Source: Wurfbainia villosa (lineage: Eukaryota > Streptophyta > Magnoliopsida > Zingiberales > Zingiberaceae). From it: a DNA stretch of 64,000 bases. The notes under the pieces were generated by a model. The model saw nothing but the letters and a program-made list of their open reading frames with translations. It did no database searches and was not told where the DNA came from. A program made the translations under genes and the position numbers. Shown here in pieces: positions 33,048-45,432 of this stretch (its first letter is position 1; each line of letters opens with the position of its first letter). The stretch lies in assembly GCA_025175895.1 (NCBI GenBank), contig CM045989.1:22623928-22687927 (forward strand), written 5' to 3'.

Positions 33048-36000
33048 TGATGTGTGGTGAACTGCAAGTGCATGGTTTTGCCATCAAGTAATAAAAATTA
33101 TTGATCTCACAAAGACTAAAATCCAATTATCGGTTTACTAAGTGAACCAAGATCGTCTAGACTAGAGTCACGAATTGAGAGTTTGCCTAACAACCTACTA
33201 TTACAATACAAATATTGGAGTGCTTAGATGAAAGATCAGATTTTAGAGAAACTAACATAAGGATTCAGGAATTTTGAGGGAAAGAAGATAGGTAAATCAG
33301 AAGCAAAAGGATGATTCTAGGATTTCAGTTTCACCTAAATGATTGTAAACATCAATTCTATGTCTTGTTCCTAATTCTCAATGGTTGTTCATGTAGTTAG
33401 GTTATCCTATTTTATTCGATGTGAACTTTTGGAACTACAGTGGTGTATCTACTCTAATCCGACATCTACTTTCAGAGCAACAGAGTTGAGGGATTGCTTT
33501 CTCAAGGAGAACCCTATCATATGATTCCACAATCCCCGAGTTGCCTTATCCTATAATGTGTCATCATCTTGGAATAAATCCATTTAATTCTATGATAGCC
33601 TATGGGTCGTCATGGCAAATCAGTCTACTTTCATAGTCGATTCCTCCACATCTTAGTTCTCTATAGATTGAAGAATTGAGTTCACCTTTTGATCCATCCC
33701 CTCTCCCCTTAGAGATGACCTAGTGCTTTTGACATCTAAATTGGATAAACACAATAGATCCGGAGCGCTAGCAATCATATCATTAAACAAGAAGCAAAAA
33801 TAGTTGCATAGACAATGAAATAAATGTAAGAACACATGAATTCTCTGCATATCGATGCTTACAAATCATGGAGGCTACTCCCTCATCCTAGAATCTTAGA
33901 ACCTACTCAATAGATATATATGGAGTGGAAATCATAAGACATTGTAAAAGCAGAAAATCAAATTGGAACTATCAGAGAATTGAGAAAAAAAACTTAGTCT
34001 TGATTTGGATTGGGTCTTGGTTGCTACTTGTGTTCAGATCCGGAGTGGTTGCGTCGATCCTCCTTTTCGATTCTCTTGATTCCTGAAGCTTTCGGGGCCT
34101 TTTTAAGGAACCCTTGTAAAATACCACGAATAAATTTATGACAGATTAAGATCTCTATTATTTGTTAATTAGAGAGATGATTCTATCGATTAATAAAACC
34201 ATGGTTAGGAATTTATTTATATCATGGTTAGGGATTTATTGTTATTTTTAAATGGATCCGGATAGTGGGTTAAAACTGCTGACCCATTTTAAACCCATCC
34301 CTTTATTCCTCGCCGTCACTCTTTAACCCCCGAGCATTTTTCTTTCTCCCACCATGAAATATCCTCTCCCCGATCCCTATTCCTCTTCCCACCCGATCTT
34401 CGCTGCAGCCGCTTAAATTGCAATTCTCCTTCTCACCTAGGGTTTACCGCCGCTTCTTCTTCTTTCTTCCTCCATGTGTTGGCGGAGCAACTCGTGAGTC
34501 ACTAGGCCACTGAACGTCGTTCTCCCTTCCTTTGTTTCGTCGGTGTCTCTTCTTCCTCGCCGCATCGGTTGTTTGTCTCCACCCGATCTCCACCGCAACT
34601 AGATGGGTCGGCTAGTCTCTGCTGGCTATACCTTCTTCTCCCAGTCCAACGATAGCAGATGCCACCACTGTCTATTCGGTCGTGCACACTCCATCGCCCT
34701 GTGCGTGACGCTGCTGCTCCGCGACGCCATCATCACAATGGGTTGTCGCTGTCCTCGACTGTCCTAAGTCGGGTACCATCGGTTCTACCAGTGGTAGGTT
34801 CCGACCATCTCTTCCATTACTAGGCTCGTCGTCGCCCTTACATCTCTCACTGTGAGCATGGATCTAGGGTTGCCCTCATGCGGTTGCTGCTGTGATGATC
34901 GCCAAGAGCTCAATTTCGCAATCACAAGCAAATCTAGGGCACCCTTCGTTGATAGCCTCTGCTCTGACGTCCCCAGCCTAGCTCATTGTTGCTTCTCCCC
35001 ACAGTAAGCTATGACCAGATCGAAGATGTCATGAGTCATTTGGTGCTGGACCGATAGTAAGTGTTGTGGATGGAAGTATGATAGTTGAGATTAGCTAATT
35101 GTTAGATTATATAACTATGTGATTTTTGTAGGATTGGGGTTGCTTCGTCATTTCGAAATGAAGATTTGTTTACTATAGTTTTGGTGATGATCTGAGAAAG
35201 GAGGCATCAGTCTTAGATCATAGATTTAATACATGAAGCAGTGGGATGGAAGCTTGAGAAATAGGTAAGGAAATTGGGATGTGTTAAGTTTATGCAAGCA
35301 AATCTTGTTTTGTTATAGTGGATTAGTATATTAATTTGTTTGTGGACCTGCTGAAGGTTGTAGGTTGGCCGTGTTGTAATTGTAGATTGGATTGTACAGA
35401 GTTGATTTTCTACTATGGATCAAGAAGCTCTTATCGTGGATTTGAAACTAGGTAAATGTTGTGAATTGTTACTATAACTGTAGATTGAGATGTTATTTAG
35501 TTAGCTTGATTAGCTATGGTTAAATTGATAGTTGGTACGGTGATTAAGAGCTAATGGAAGAAACTATTCAATTAGTTGATCGGGATACGAAGTTGATGTA
35601 GGATAAGGATTTAATCCTAATATTGGAATTGATAGCATAATCTAGTTGTATATGTTGATTTCAGGACCTTGTTTCAAGATAGGTTCATGGGCGTGAAGAC
35701 TATCGACATAGTCTACATAGCAGGTGAGTAATTTCCTATCCTGGTCAGGTAGTTGTTGATGCATGCAGATTTAGATATATGATCATATTATATGATCATA
35801 TTACCTTGACTTCACTCTTATTTATTCTTGTGCTTGATACTTTGTCTTTGGCCTTATATGCTCTATTGTTGTTATCACATTTTCCTTCATCATGATTAGG
35901 AGTATAGATGTGATGTAAGTAAATCTATAAATGCTTAGTTATGTGTAAATAGTGGAGTACAGATGATGACCTGATTTGTAAATTGGGTAAAAGGTCATCC

Positions 36001-36661
36001 GTGGGTAGGTAATGCCCTGAACGTAGGATTGATTCCAATACCCTTATATTGCATATTTACTATCGATCATGTGTTGTGTAAATGGTCATGTGAATTGTGA
36101 ATAGTGTGTTGCTACGGACCGGTGGTCCTAGCTTGTTATGATCAATTGAGTACGACTCTCTGTAGGATAGAGAGTGTATTGATCAGATTGGTATGACTCT
36201 CTGTAAAACAGAGAGTCTGTGGTGGATGTCTGTATGAGTAACTGTGCATTCATGTCATTTGCATGCATGCTGGCGACATAGTCTTCCTTGGTGGTTGAGA
36301 GGGTCGTCAATCATCCTGCCTCCCAGGTTACTCATGGAGGAGTAACTGGTGTGAGGGCAGAACATTTGTTGTGCCGCACTCTACCACTATAGACGATGGT
36401 ACTTGGAGTTGCGTGCAGTTGTCCTGGGTGCGTGGCACTCGACCACTCATGGGTAGTGTTAGTCGGAGTGGCTAGTAGCAGGGACCCCCGTTGTGTAGCT
36501 AGCTCTTTACGCTTATATGCTACTCGTTCATACTGCCCACTCGGCCACTTGAGAGCAATGGTTGGTGTTGAGTTGGGACAGTTATCATGTCGTACCTCCT
36601 AGGCCACACTGGGGTCATGGTAGCGAGTAGGGGTGCACAGGCATGACCATGCATGCTGCAT

Positions 36662-36699
<38 letters not shown>

Positions 36700-38194
36700 T
36701 ACTGTATATATAGATGCAGTCTATTTGTATGCTTATTGTGATATTGCATTTATTTGTACTATGCTTGTTGCATTTGTTTTTACATCATCATACATGCTAC
36801 TGCATTTGCTATATGATAGTGTGTGGGATACCTGTGTATAAGTTGGTCAGACTGTCGTATACCTTTAACCAGTACCCTGAGATGATACGGAATGGACCCG
36901 ATTCATCATTGTATTTGCCATAGGATGTTATAATGGTGGTTTATCGCTTATAGAGTTAGAATTACTCTACCATGTTGTAGGTGTTGTATTATGTACTTAT
37001 ACACAGGTTGTATGAGTTACATGGTTGCCGATCTTCAAGTATGTCAGTACCTTATGATGTATTGTTGATCAGTTTAGTATATAGTTGTTATACCATGCTG
37101 GTGTATACCTGTTATACCATTAGATAGCATATTGTTGACTTGCATGTGATATATATAAATTATGCATGCACTTTTATTCTTATTACTGCTGAGTTATACT
37201 CACCACCACAGACCCTAGGTTTCTTGTCGCCCAGGTAACAGGTACTCGACTCCGTGATGGGCTTGGGGCTTTGCAGGCTGGCAATATCTCATCTCATCTC
37301 CGAGGGTCCCAGCATGGATTTATCTTTTCTTTTTATTTTGGATGTTTCTTATTTCAATCTGGATTTATGTGTTGGATTGTATTGTTGATCTTGTGGTTGA
37401 TGTACACACGCGTGGATTTGGGTTTTTGTTGATGTTTCCGTTGTGTTTTGGTGTTAGTCATACCAGTATGCAATGTGTGTAGTTGTTATGTCGTTGTGTT
37501 ATTTTTCACTGTGTATTGTCATATTTACTTTGTTATATGATGTTGTGATTGCGGTCGAATGCCCTTGTATAAACAGGATATGTTGCCACGTACAGGGGAG
37601 ATGTTGTCCGTTTGTTTTTCAGCTCGGCATACTCTCGGGGCGTGACAACCCCTCTTCCCCTAATCTATGGATCGTTCTTCCTTATATAAGTCCACTCCCC
37701 TATGTGAAATAAGCGACGCCACCATGCTACCATGTGGGAGATACACGACCCTGCCATGTGTTCATCTGCATTGGTTGCTGGGGTTGAACATGGTTGTGTC
37801 CAAGAAACATGACCTAGTCGTGCCTCTCTTAGTTAAACCTCCGTTGTGTTTTTAAACCATGGCTCACGTTGTGTCCTCCTTCAGGATGAAGCATGACCGT
37901 GCCCATGATGCACGGCTCCGCCATGTTCTTCATTGGACTCTTCTCTTTTTGTCAGAGAAACACACCCATGTTTTGTGACACGACCAAATCGTGTCGCCAC
38001 CAGTATTTGCTCCTTACAAAGGCTTCATTTTGCATAGAATTTATCCTATCAAGCAAAATAACACAAGCAGGTCTCCGAACAAGGGAAACTACTAAATGAT
38101 ATAAAACAAAGCTAATATGCAATGAATGTCATACAAATGAGGTAAGATGTATGCTAAAATGATAACTAAAACTCTATATAAAATTTGCACATCA
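33048..38194 (-). repeat. 5' LTR of the Athila/Tat-like element, interrupted
   Basis: Homologous to 2879-4474, in parts 33048-34114 and 37648-38194, about 1.6 kb without the insertion. The two LTRs differ at many positions and by small indels, so the host element is older than those nested in it. Confidence 0.92.
34115..37647 (+). mobile_element. Solo LTR of a Ty3-type element, family B
   Basis: Starts TGTAAAATACC and ends CTCGGGGCGTGACA. Flanks are ACCCT and ACCCC (34110-34114 and 37648-37652), a TSD with one mismatch, and the empty site is seen in the other Athila LTR near 3924. The last 80 bases nearly match the LTR end of the complete Ty3 element at 47615, and the first bases match its LTR start (TGTAAAATACG). 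It holds an (AT)n run at 36665-36697 and a set of CCACT/AGTGG stems at 36370-36610. No coding region. Confidence 0.9.
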
Positions 38195-38199
38195 CTTAT

Positions 38200-38362
38200 C
38201 TAGACAAGTCTCATAGATCAAGATTACCAAGTTAAGGTCAACGTGACCCAGGTTGAGTTTATATTGAACTCGCAGGCTGACATGTATATTATGTTGACCA
38301 AATCTCCATTGAACCATGTGGACCAGTACTCTTTCTCATATAAGTTCATTTTCATTAAAATT
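38200..38362. other. Intergenic DNA right of the Athila element
   Basis: Short stretch after the CTTAT TSD. It continues the sequence left of 2874 in the pre-insertion chromosome. No gene seen. Confidence 0.4.
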
Positions 38363-38787
38363 ATTGGTGCAGGAAGAACCACTACTATATTTTGATATAT
38401 GAGACAATGTTTAAAGTTAGGATATATTATGACCTGATGCTTTTGTTAAGTGTTCATAACTTAACAAGAAGATCCCTAGTATGCCAAGTGGACTAAATAC
38501 TAGGCAGTGGAAGTCCTAGAAGATCAGGTGGATTAAATACTAGATAGTAGAAGTCTTAGTAGATCAGGTGGATCAAATACTAGGCAGTGGAAGCCCTAAT
38601 AGATTAGGTAGATCGGTTACTAGGCAATGGGAGTCTTGACAGATCAAGAAGACTGAACACCATGGAAAAAGCCTAGATAGGTCAGTAGGATTGAACATCT
38701 GGAAAGATGGCTCAATGAGTCAATGAGGATTAAATATTGAATCAAGGAAAGACCTGGTGGGTTGAGTGATCGAATGTTAATGAGTGT
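38363..38787 (+). repeat. Truncated Copia (SIRE-like) LTR start with tandem repeats
   Basis: Begins TTGGTGCAGGAAG, like SIRE LTRs, and from 38470 holds at least five units of about 45-55 bp built on ACTAGGCAGTGGAAG and AGATCAGGTGGAT. It stops where Athila-like LTR sequence starts near 38788, so it was probably cut by that insertion. The boundary is approximate. Confidence 0.6.
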
Positions 38788-39666
38788 GAATCATACACAC
38801 TTTTTAGTATTTATTTAGCATGCATTCTTAGGTTTTGTCCACATATTATGCATAAGACATAGCATTTACTTTCATATTGCACTTTTAGTTCAAATAACTG
38901 TAGTTTTCATGTTTTTATTCTCAGGAGGGCATAAATCAAGGCAAAAGAAGGCATAATCTAGCCATGAAGGAAAGTCACGTGAACACATGATGAAACGAGG
39001 AGCAAATAGAGCTGCAACAACCATCCTAGTGCCTGATACAGCCTGACCGTGCCATTTGGCATGACCGTGTCAAGCTATTTTTTAGCCTACGACTACGAAA
39101 AGTTCTAGCACACTCGGGTCGTGCCAATTGGCACGGTCGTGTCGCGTTATATTCAGCCTGAGTAAATCTCAACCAACTCACAATTTCTTCTCCAAAAGAA
39201 TAACTTTTTCAGTTCTAAAGTCTATAAAAAGGACCCCCAACCTCTAGCAACCATCATCAAAACCTAGGAGAGGCCAACGACCAAGGATCTGAGGGTTGGT
39301 CACAATGATCCATCTTGGGGAGCCACCGAGGAGAAGATACTGAAGACATAGGATGTCGAATTAATTCTTTCTTTTCTATCGCCTATGTTTTGTAACTCCT
39401 TTTTGGAGTAGTCTCTTAAACTCTAGGATTAGGGAGTAACTTGGTGTATTATTTTGGTGATTAAATGCATTGATTCTTTTTTGTTTATGACACATTTTTT
39501 GATCGTGATTGGTTTTTGTGCGTTGCATCCACTCTATCCGACTGTGTGTCAATGGTTTAGATTTAGAAGTTTCTTTCTTCGGGTTAGACCAAGAGGAAAC
39601 TCTAATTGAGGCAATGCATCTAATGCACATTCAGATCATATCCGAGAGAGAAGGGGAAGTACCTAG

Positions 39667-42600
39667 TGTTGGATCGAGAAGCGTCGCTAGAGGGGGAGGG
39701 TGAATAGTGAGCGTAAATCTTTTCATTTTGTTCGTTCGATATACAAGTAAGCACAGCGGAAAGGTAAAAAGACACGTTTATTTTTACTTGGTTCACAACC
39801 CAGCGGTTGCTACTCCAAGGCCCTAATGGTCCTAGACCGCATACGGAGGGCAAATCACTATAAGATCTCCTCCTCGTTGGAGGTAGGAGACAACGATCAC
39901 AAAATCGAAAGTATGAGGATGAGGCAACAAGCCTACCTCACCTCGTTATGATTAAAACAAATAATACAATAACAAAAACAATTACTTGCTTCTACTGTCG
40001 ACGAAGAAGATTAGAACTTTCGTTGCATCGGTGTTATGATGGTGTTGGAGCTTTGGCGTTGTAGGAGCACTTGAGAATAATCTTGATGAATGCTTTGGGT
40101 TGGAATCCTCCCCTCCTTTTATAGAGTTTATCCTTAGAATATGTCTCCTAATCTTTTGGAACAGATCATGAAGTGGTAATAAATTTTATCGTGAAGTGGC
40201 CACGTCAAACGTTATCCATTTTGACCTAGCGCAAAGACTGATTCGTCGCCATCAGTCGACTGATGCCTCCCATCAGTCGACTGATGAGCATTAGTTGACT
40301 GCCCAATGTCCAGCAGTCGACTACCAGCCTGGTCACTTCCCTGCAGTAAGAGGTTAGCACGGAAAATGATAAATACGACAGTTTCTAACCATCCGATCTC
40401 GACCTAGACCTTCCACAAGAAGTCTTAGTTGGATCGCTGCCTACGGTCATCCCCGTACAGAGGACACGACCTTACCATCTCTCACTCACATGAGATTACC
40501 TCGATACTTACTTTATAGCTCTCGCTTTCGGCCTTCCACTCGATTCCTTTGGCTCCCTCTGAAGTCACTCGAGTGTCACCCGACCACCGCGGCTTCCTCC
40601 GGGTGTCGCTAGCCTTTAGCTCCAGCTTTAGTACTTTTCTGCACACTCGATTTAGCTCGTGAGATAACGATGTAAACTTAACTTTGTGTCTTTGCCATAA
40701 ACAAAACACAGGTTCAATTATCTGGTGCCCCTGCACCAACAATCTTCCCCTTTTTAATCTATGGCAAACCAACACAAAGTTAAGGGAAATTAAAGCATAA
40801 AATAAGTATAGTAAATGATGAATGTCATTTCCAAAAACTTCCCCTCAACCAAAACTCCCCCTTAACCAAAACTCCCCCTTAACCCTAGGTGAGTTTTGAA
40901 AGAGATACTTTAGTTTTCAAAATCAAATTTTGTGTTACTACCCCTTAACTTTCGCTCTTCTCCCCCTTTTGCCATAAATAAAAAAAAATGTTGGGGTTTT
41001 TGTATAAAATAGGGGTTTAAAAACAATATCGTATATGCATGCATCTAGATAAATCAAATATGAGTCCAAGCATGCATCTAGCAGTAGTTAGATAGATTGG
41101 TTCGAGGTGTGTCCCTCTGCACCAATAATCTAAAGGTTTGTAATATAACCCTTAGGGATAGCTTGCTCTCCCCCTTAGTCAAATATATGAAGTATAAGAG
41201 ATGTAGGGGGCGCTAAACTTTGGCCTAAAGGATTGTAAATAGTCGTTAAGTACAATAGTTGAGAAAATAAGTAATATTTTGAAAAGGTTATTTTAAGTGT
41301 CTCAGAATTTGTTCACCCATTATCCTTAACATCTCACCCATTCTATGTGTCTCAGAATTTGTTCACCTTATATGTTTTGTGAGATGATTTGAGATTGATT
41401 AAAGATAGTCAACCTTGGGTTAGATTCAGATTTAACCTTTAGATCATCAAGTAACTTTTCGAGAAACTGACTTCCAGGTCATGGCGAGGCACAGGGGCCT
41501 TCTTTGATCGGAACAACGACCACTTCCTTAGACAAAGCCAAATTCAAGAAAATATCACTTAAGTCACTTAGGGTTACTTCCTAGTCTAACTAGTTTAGGA
41601 TACGACGAGGTAGCTTCAGCTAGTTCCACTCAGTCAAGTGCACCAAGCTAGATACGCCTTATCTAGATCGAATACACGAGACTTTGTTTCCCTAACGTAC
41701 TATCATCTCGCCGCATCCTGATACTATGTTGTCAAGAGTTGACTAACTATTTTTCCTATCTAGTCGTTCTAAAAATTAAAGTAAAAATATGCAATGGTTT
41801 TGCTAAGTAAGCGGGTATACTATTTTAGTGTTAGCTCCCCCTGGACCATTGAACCAATATGGTCTATTCAAATAATGAACTTGATCCTGGGGAATCCAAA
41901 ACTTATTAGTCCTTATATGTGAGTTCAATAAAACCTTTGGGACTCATGCTTGGACTCTTTGATGACTACGATTTACGATAGACATATATGATTTATTCGT
42001 AGTCTTTGGACTAAACCCGAGTCCGGCTTTGTTGTACACGACTCTTTGGGTTCCAAGTAGTCGGTTAAGATTTTTAGATCCCAACGTGAACCTTTACAAC
42101 CTAGCCTCGACCTCTTGAACTCGGTCTTTCAATAGAGAATTCTCCTCCTCAATTTTTTCAACTTGGGTTGAGTTTCCCTCTTGAACTTGACTAGTTGAAG
42201 AGGTTAGAGTAGCCTCTTGCTTGAGGGTTTCAACCTCCTCAAGTAATGACTCAACCCTAGACTCGGACTTAGTTAATTTCCTAGTAAGAATTTTAATTGT
42301 AAGGTAAAGTGTACTAATTAAAGAGCAGCTAACCTTGACTTTCCCTTTTGGTCCGGTTTTGAGTTTCCTCTCGAAGTAGTCTTTAGGGTCGGATTCGGAC
42401 TCTGACTCGAACTCTTCGGGTCTTGCCATGCACGCTATGCCGACACCTTCTTCGTTGTCCCATGTTGCATGAAAAGCCTTCTTTTGATTTGATTTGAATT
42501 GTGCCCTCTTTTGGTTCTTTAGTAGCCCCCTTTGCCTCTGAACGATCTTCCACACTACATTCACTATTGTTTCCACCTCTTCGGATTCGGACTCTGATTC

Positions 42601-44845
42601 ATATTCGGGTTAGAGTCCATCTTATTGCCTAGTAGGTGGCTTGCTTCTTTGTCCTGCAAGTAGAGCAATACCTCTCTCAGCCCGGACCATGTTAGTTTGC
42701 TCGTGAAGTTCAAACTCAGAAAATAATTCGTCTAACCTAAGCTTCGAAAGGTCCTTAGAGACTTTGTAGGCATCGACCATGGATGCCCACAAGGTAGTCC
42801 TAGGAAATGAATTAAGAACATAACTTAGGAGGTCACAGTTTTTGACATTGTGTCCGATGGTGTGCAGGCCGTTGACAATGTCCTGGACGCAGGCATGTAG
42901 TTGCGTCGCCGTCTGGTGTTCCTGCATCTTAAGGTTATACAACTTATTGAAAAGAAGGTCACGTTTACATACCTTAGCATCGGGTGTTTTTTCGTGTAGC
43001 TCGATTAATTTGTTCCATAGGTCCTTTGCGCTAATGAAGGGTCCGATGAGGTTGATCTCCTCTTTGGACAGACCGCACTGCAACATTTGGGTCGCCTTTG
43101 CATCGGCTTCGATTTGCCTCTTGGTTGCATTGGTCCACTTGTTGAAGTCCAAGGGCTCACCTTGATCATTGGTGGGTAGAGCAAAGCCGGTTTGGATGAT
43201 TATTCAAGTCTCGACTTGTGTTTTTAGAAAACACTCCATCAGACCTTTCCAATAATGGAAATCATTTCCGTTAAAGAATGGAGGTCGGGTGGTGCTATAC
43301 CCCTCAATGTGAGCCATTTGGAAGGAAAACCTTGCACACAAAATAAAAAAAAAACATGAAAAAGGTTCCAAGACTTGGTCTTGGATTAGTAATGCGGGAA
43401 ATAATAGGAAATAAACAGAAATAAATAAAAAGAACAAGAAACTAACAAAAACTAGAAACTTACGACCTTTGATGTCCCTGAAAGGGTACTATACATTGAT
43501 TTTTGGGGATGAAAACAGCTTGTTATGAGGGTAAACCTTGATAAGAAGTGTAGATCTTTCAGAGAGCTTCGATTTGGTAGGTAGATCATTTTGTGAGTCT
43601 ACTTGTGCGAAAAGATATGGTCATTTTTACTGTCGACTACTCCAAAAGAGAATACTTGCAAACACACAACCAAAAGAAAGGTACCAAGATTTCGTCTTGG
43701 ATTAGTAGTGCGGGAAGAAAAAACCTAGAAAAAAATACGAAAAGAAAACCAAAAAGTGCTAGATTGGTGGTTTCACCAAATCTTAGCGCCCCCGCTCTGA
43801 TACCAATTGTTGGATCGAGAAGCATCGTTAGAGGGGGGGGGGTGAATAGCAAGCGTAAATCTTTTCATTTCGTTCGTTCGATATATGAGTAAGCACAGCG
43901 GAAAGGTAAAAATACACATTTATTTTTACTTGGTTCACAACCCAGCGGTTGCTACTCCAAGGCCCTAATGGTCCTAGACCGCGTACGGAGGGCAAAGCAC
44001 TATAAGATCTCCTCCTCGTTGGAGGTAGGAGACAACGATCACAAAACCTAAAGTACGAGGATGAGGCAACAAGCCTACCTCACCTCATTACGATTAAAAC
44101 AAATAATACAATAACAAAAACAATTACTTGCTGATGCTACCGATGAAGAAGATTAGAACTTGTCATCGCGTCAGCGTTATGACGGTGTTGGAGCTTTGGC
44201 GTTGTAGGAGCACTTGAGAATAATCTTGATGAATGCTTTGGGTTGGAATCCTCCCCTCATTTTATAGAGTTTATCCTCAGAATATGTCTCCTAATTTTTT
44301 GGAATAGATCACGAAGTGGTAACAAATTTTATCGCGAAGTGGCCGCGTCAAACGTTATCCATTTTGACCTAGCGCAAAGGTTGATTCGTCACCATCAGTC
44401 GATTGCCCAATGTCCAGCAGTCGACTGCCAGCCTGGCCACTTCCCTGCAGTAAGAGGTTAGCACGAAAAATGGTAAATGCGACAGTTTCTAACCATCTGA
44501 TCTCGACCTAGACCTTCCACAGGAAGTCTTAGTCGGATCGCTGCCTACGGTCGTCCCCGTACAGAGGACACGACCTTACCATCTCTCACTCACACGAGCT
44601 TACCTCGATACTTACTTTGTAGCTCTCGCTTCCGGCCTTCCACTCGATTCCTTTGGCTCCCTCCGAAGTCACTCGAGTGTCGCCCGACCACCGCGGCTTC
44701 CTCCGGGTGTCGCTAGCCTTCAGCTCCAGCTTTAGTACTTTTCTACATACTGGATTTAGCTCGTGAGATAACGATGTAAACTTAACTTTGTTTCTTTGCC
44801 ATAAACAAAACACAGGTTCGATTATCTGGTGCCCCTACACCAACA
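39667..44845 (-). mobile_element. Complete gag-only SIRE-like Copia element
   Basis: LTRs 39667-40741 (3') and 43808-44845 (5') begin TGTTGGTGCAGG or TGTTGGTGTAGG and end GATCCAACA on the minus strand. A perfect TSD CCTAG lies at 39662-39666 and 44846-44850. Primer site TGGTATCAGAGC is at 43805-43794, two bases from the LTR; the purine tract AAAAAGGGGAAG abuts the 3' LTR at about 40744-40757. The internal region is 3.07 kb: gag, then about 1.35 kb of non-coding DNA (40758-42093). Pol is absent, so it depends on another SIRE for movement. The LTRs are alike apart from point differences and a gap of about 40 bp in the 5' LTR. Confidence 0.95.
42094..43317 (-). pseudogene. SIRE-type Copia gag with in-frame stops
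   Basis: ATG at 43317-43315. One reading frame runs to 42094 without a frameshift. N-terminus MAHIEGYSTTRPPFFNG and YWKGLMECFL; the UBN2/gag core has AKDLWNKLIELHEKT, RDLLFNKLYNLKM and LRLDELFSEFELHE. After about 42600 come a Lys-rich part, an acidic ESESESDPKDYFERK block and a Leu/Glu heptad-like tail (ESLLEEVETLKQE). Stops: TGA at 43206-43204, TAA at 42624-42622, and TAA again four codons later. The CX2CX4HX4C knuckle expected between core and tail is not found, as if deleted near the TAA pair. Gag would form the particle that packages the RNA. Confidence 0.88.
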
Positions 44846-45432
44846 CCTAGCGGTGAACCCTGATCTTCGACCTCCTAAACCAACTTGAAGGTTTTGTTAA
44901 CAAGTAAGGGTCGAAGTCTAGAATTTAATCCACTGAGGTTATCGTAACAGGTTTCCATATTGCAAATAAAGTCATCTACGCACAGATACCCTGAAAGTTG
45001 ACTTTCTCTTTAGAGGCTTATATGATTTGTCATAGAGTTTAATTGGTCTACTCTTACCCTCTTTATAAGATGCGATAAAGATAGACACGTCGGTGTTTTC
45101 TTTCTTTTCTTTACCCCATAGAAACATCAACTACCTTAGGACGGGTCCCTTCATTATCGTACGTCGAGACTATAGGATCTACATTCATTAAACATCATCA
45201 ACCGAAATCAAACCCTAGAGTTGCTTCTCGTATAAAGTTCCCCATATCGTTTCCTTGTCATCCCTTCCTTCCACCTTCATATTCAAATTCTCATTTGTGA
45301 TTCTTCTAGATAATCTTCCATCGCTCGTATCTAGTACTTGACCAGTCTCTATGGGATTGATATTTTATTACTTGACGACGACCGTATGCTTGTGGTTACA
45401 CCACATCAAGTTTTTGGCATCATTGTCGGGGA

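Larger units (their letters stand above)
2879..38194 (-). mobile_element. Athila/Tat-like Ty3 retrotransposon, 35.3 kb through nested insertions
   Basis: Two homologous LTRs (2879-4474 and 33048-38194, the latter interrupted) face the same way and bound an internal region with a degenerate tRNA-Asp-type primer site, gag and a retropepsin. The TSD is CTTAT at 2874-2878 and 38195-38199, a perfect match. LTR ends are TGATG...CATCA. Subtracting the MULE, TRIM, two CACTA elements and two solo LTRs with their TSDs leaves about 7.8 kb, about 4.6 kb of it internal. No reverse transcriptase, RNase H or integrase was found between the protease (near 22440) and the polypurine tract (near 4480), so it was probably moved in trans. 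The family call rests on the gag, the zinc knuckle and the primer-site type. Confidence 0.9.

Noticed and set aside
34115..37647. TT...AC termini with a perfect AACCC duplication as an unusual element
   Set aside because: Shifting by one base gives canonical TG...CA ends shared with the related LTRs, at the cost of one TSD mismatch; that is the simpler reading.
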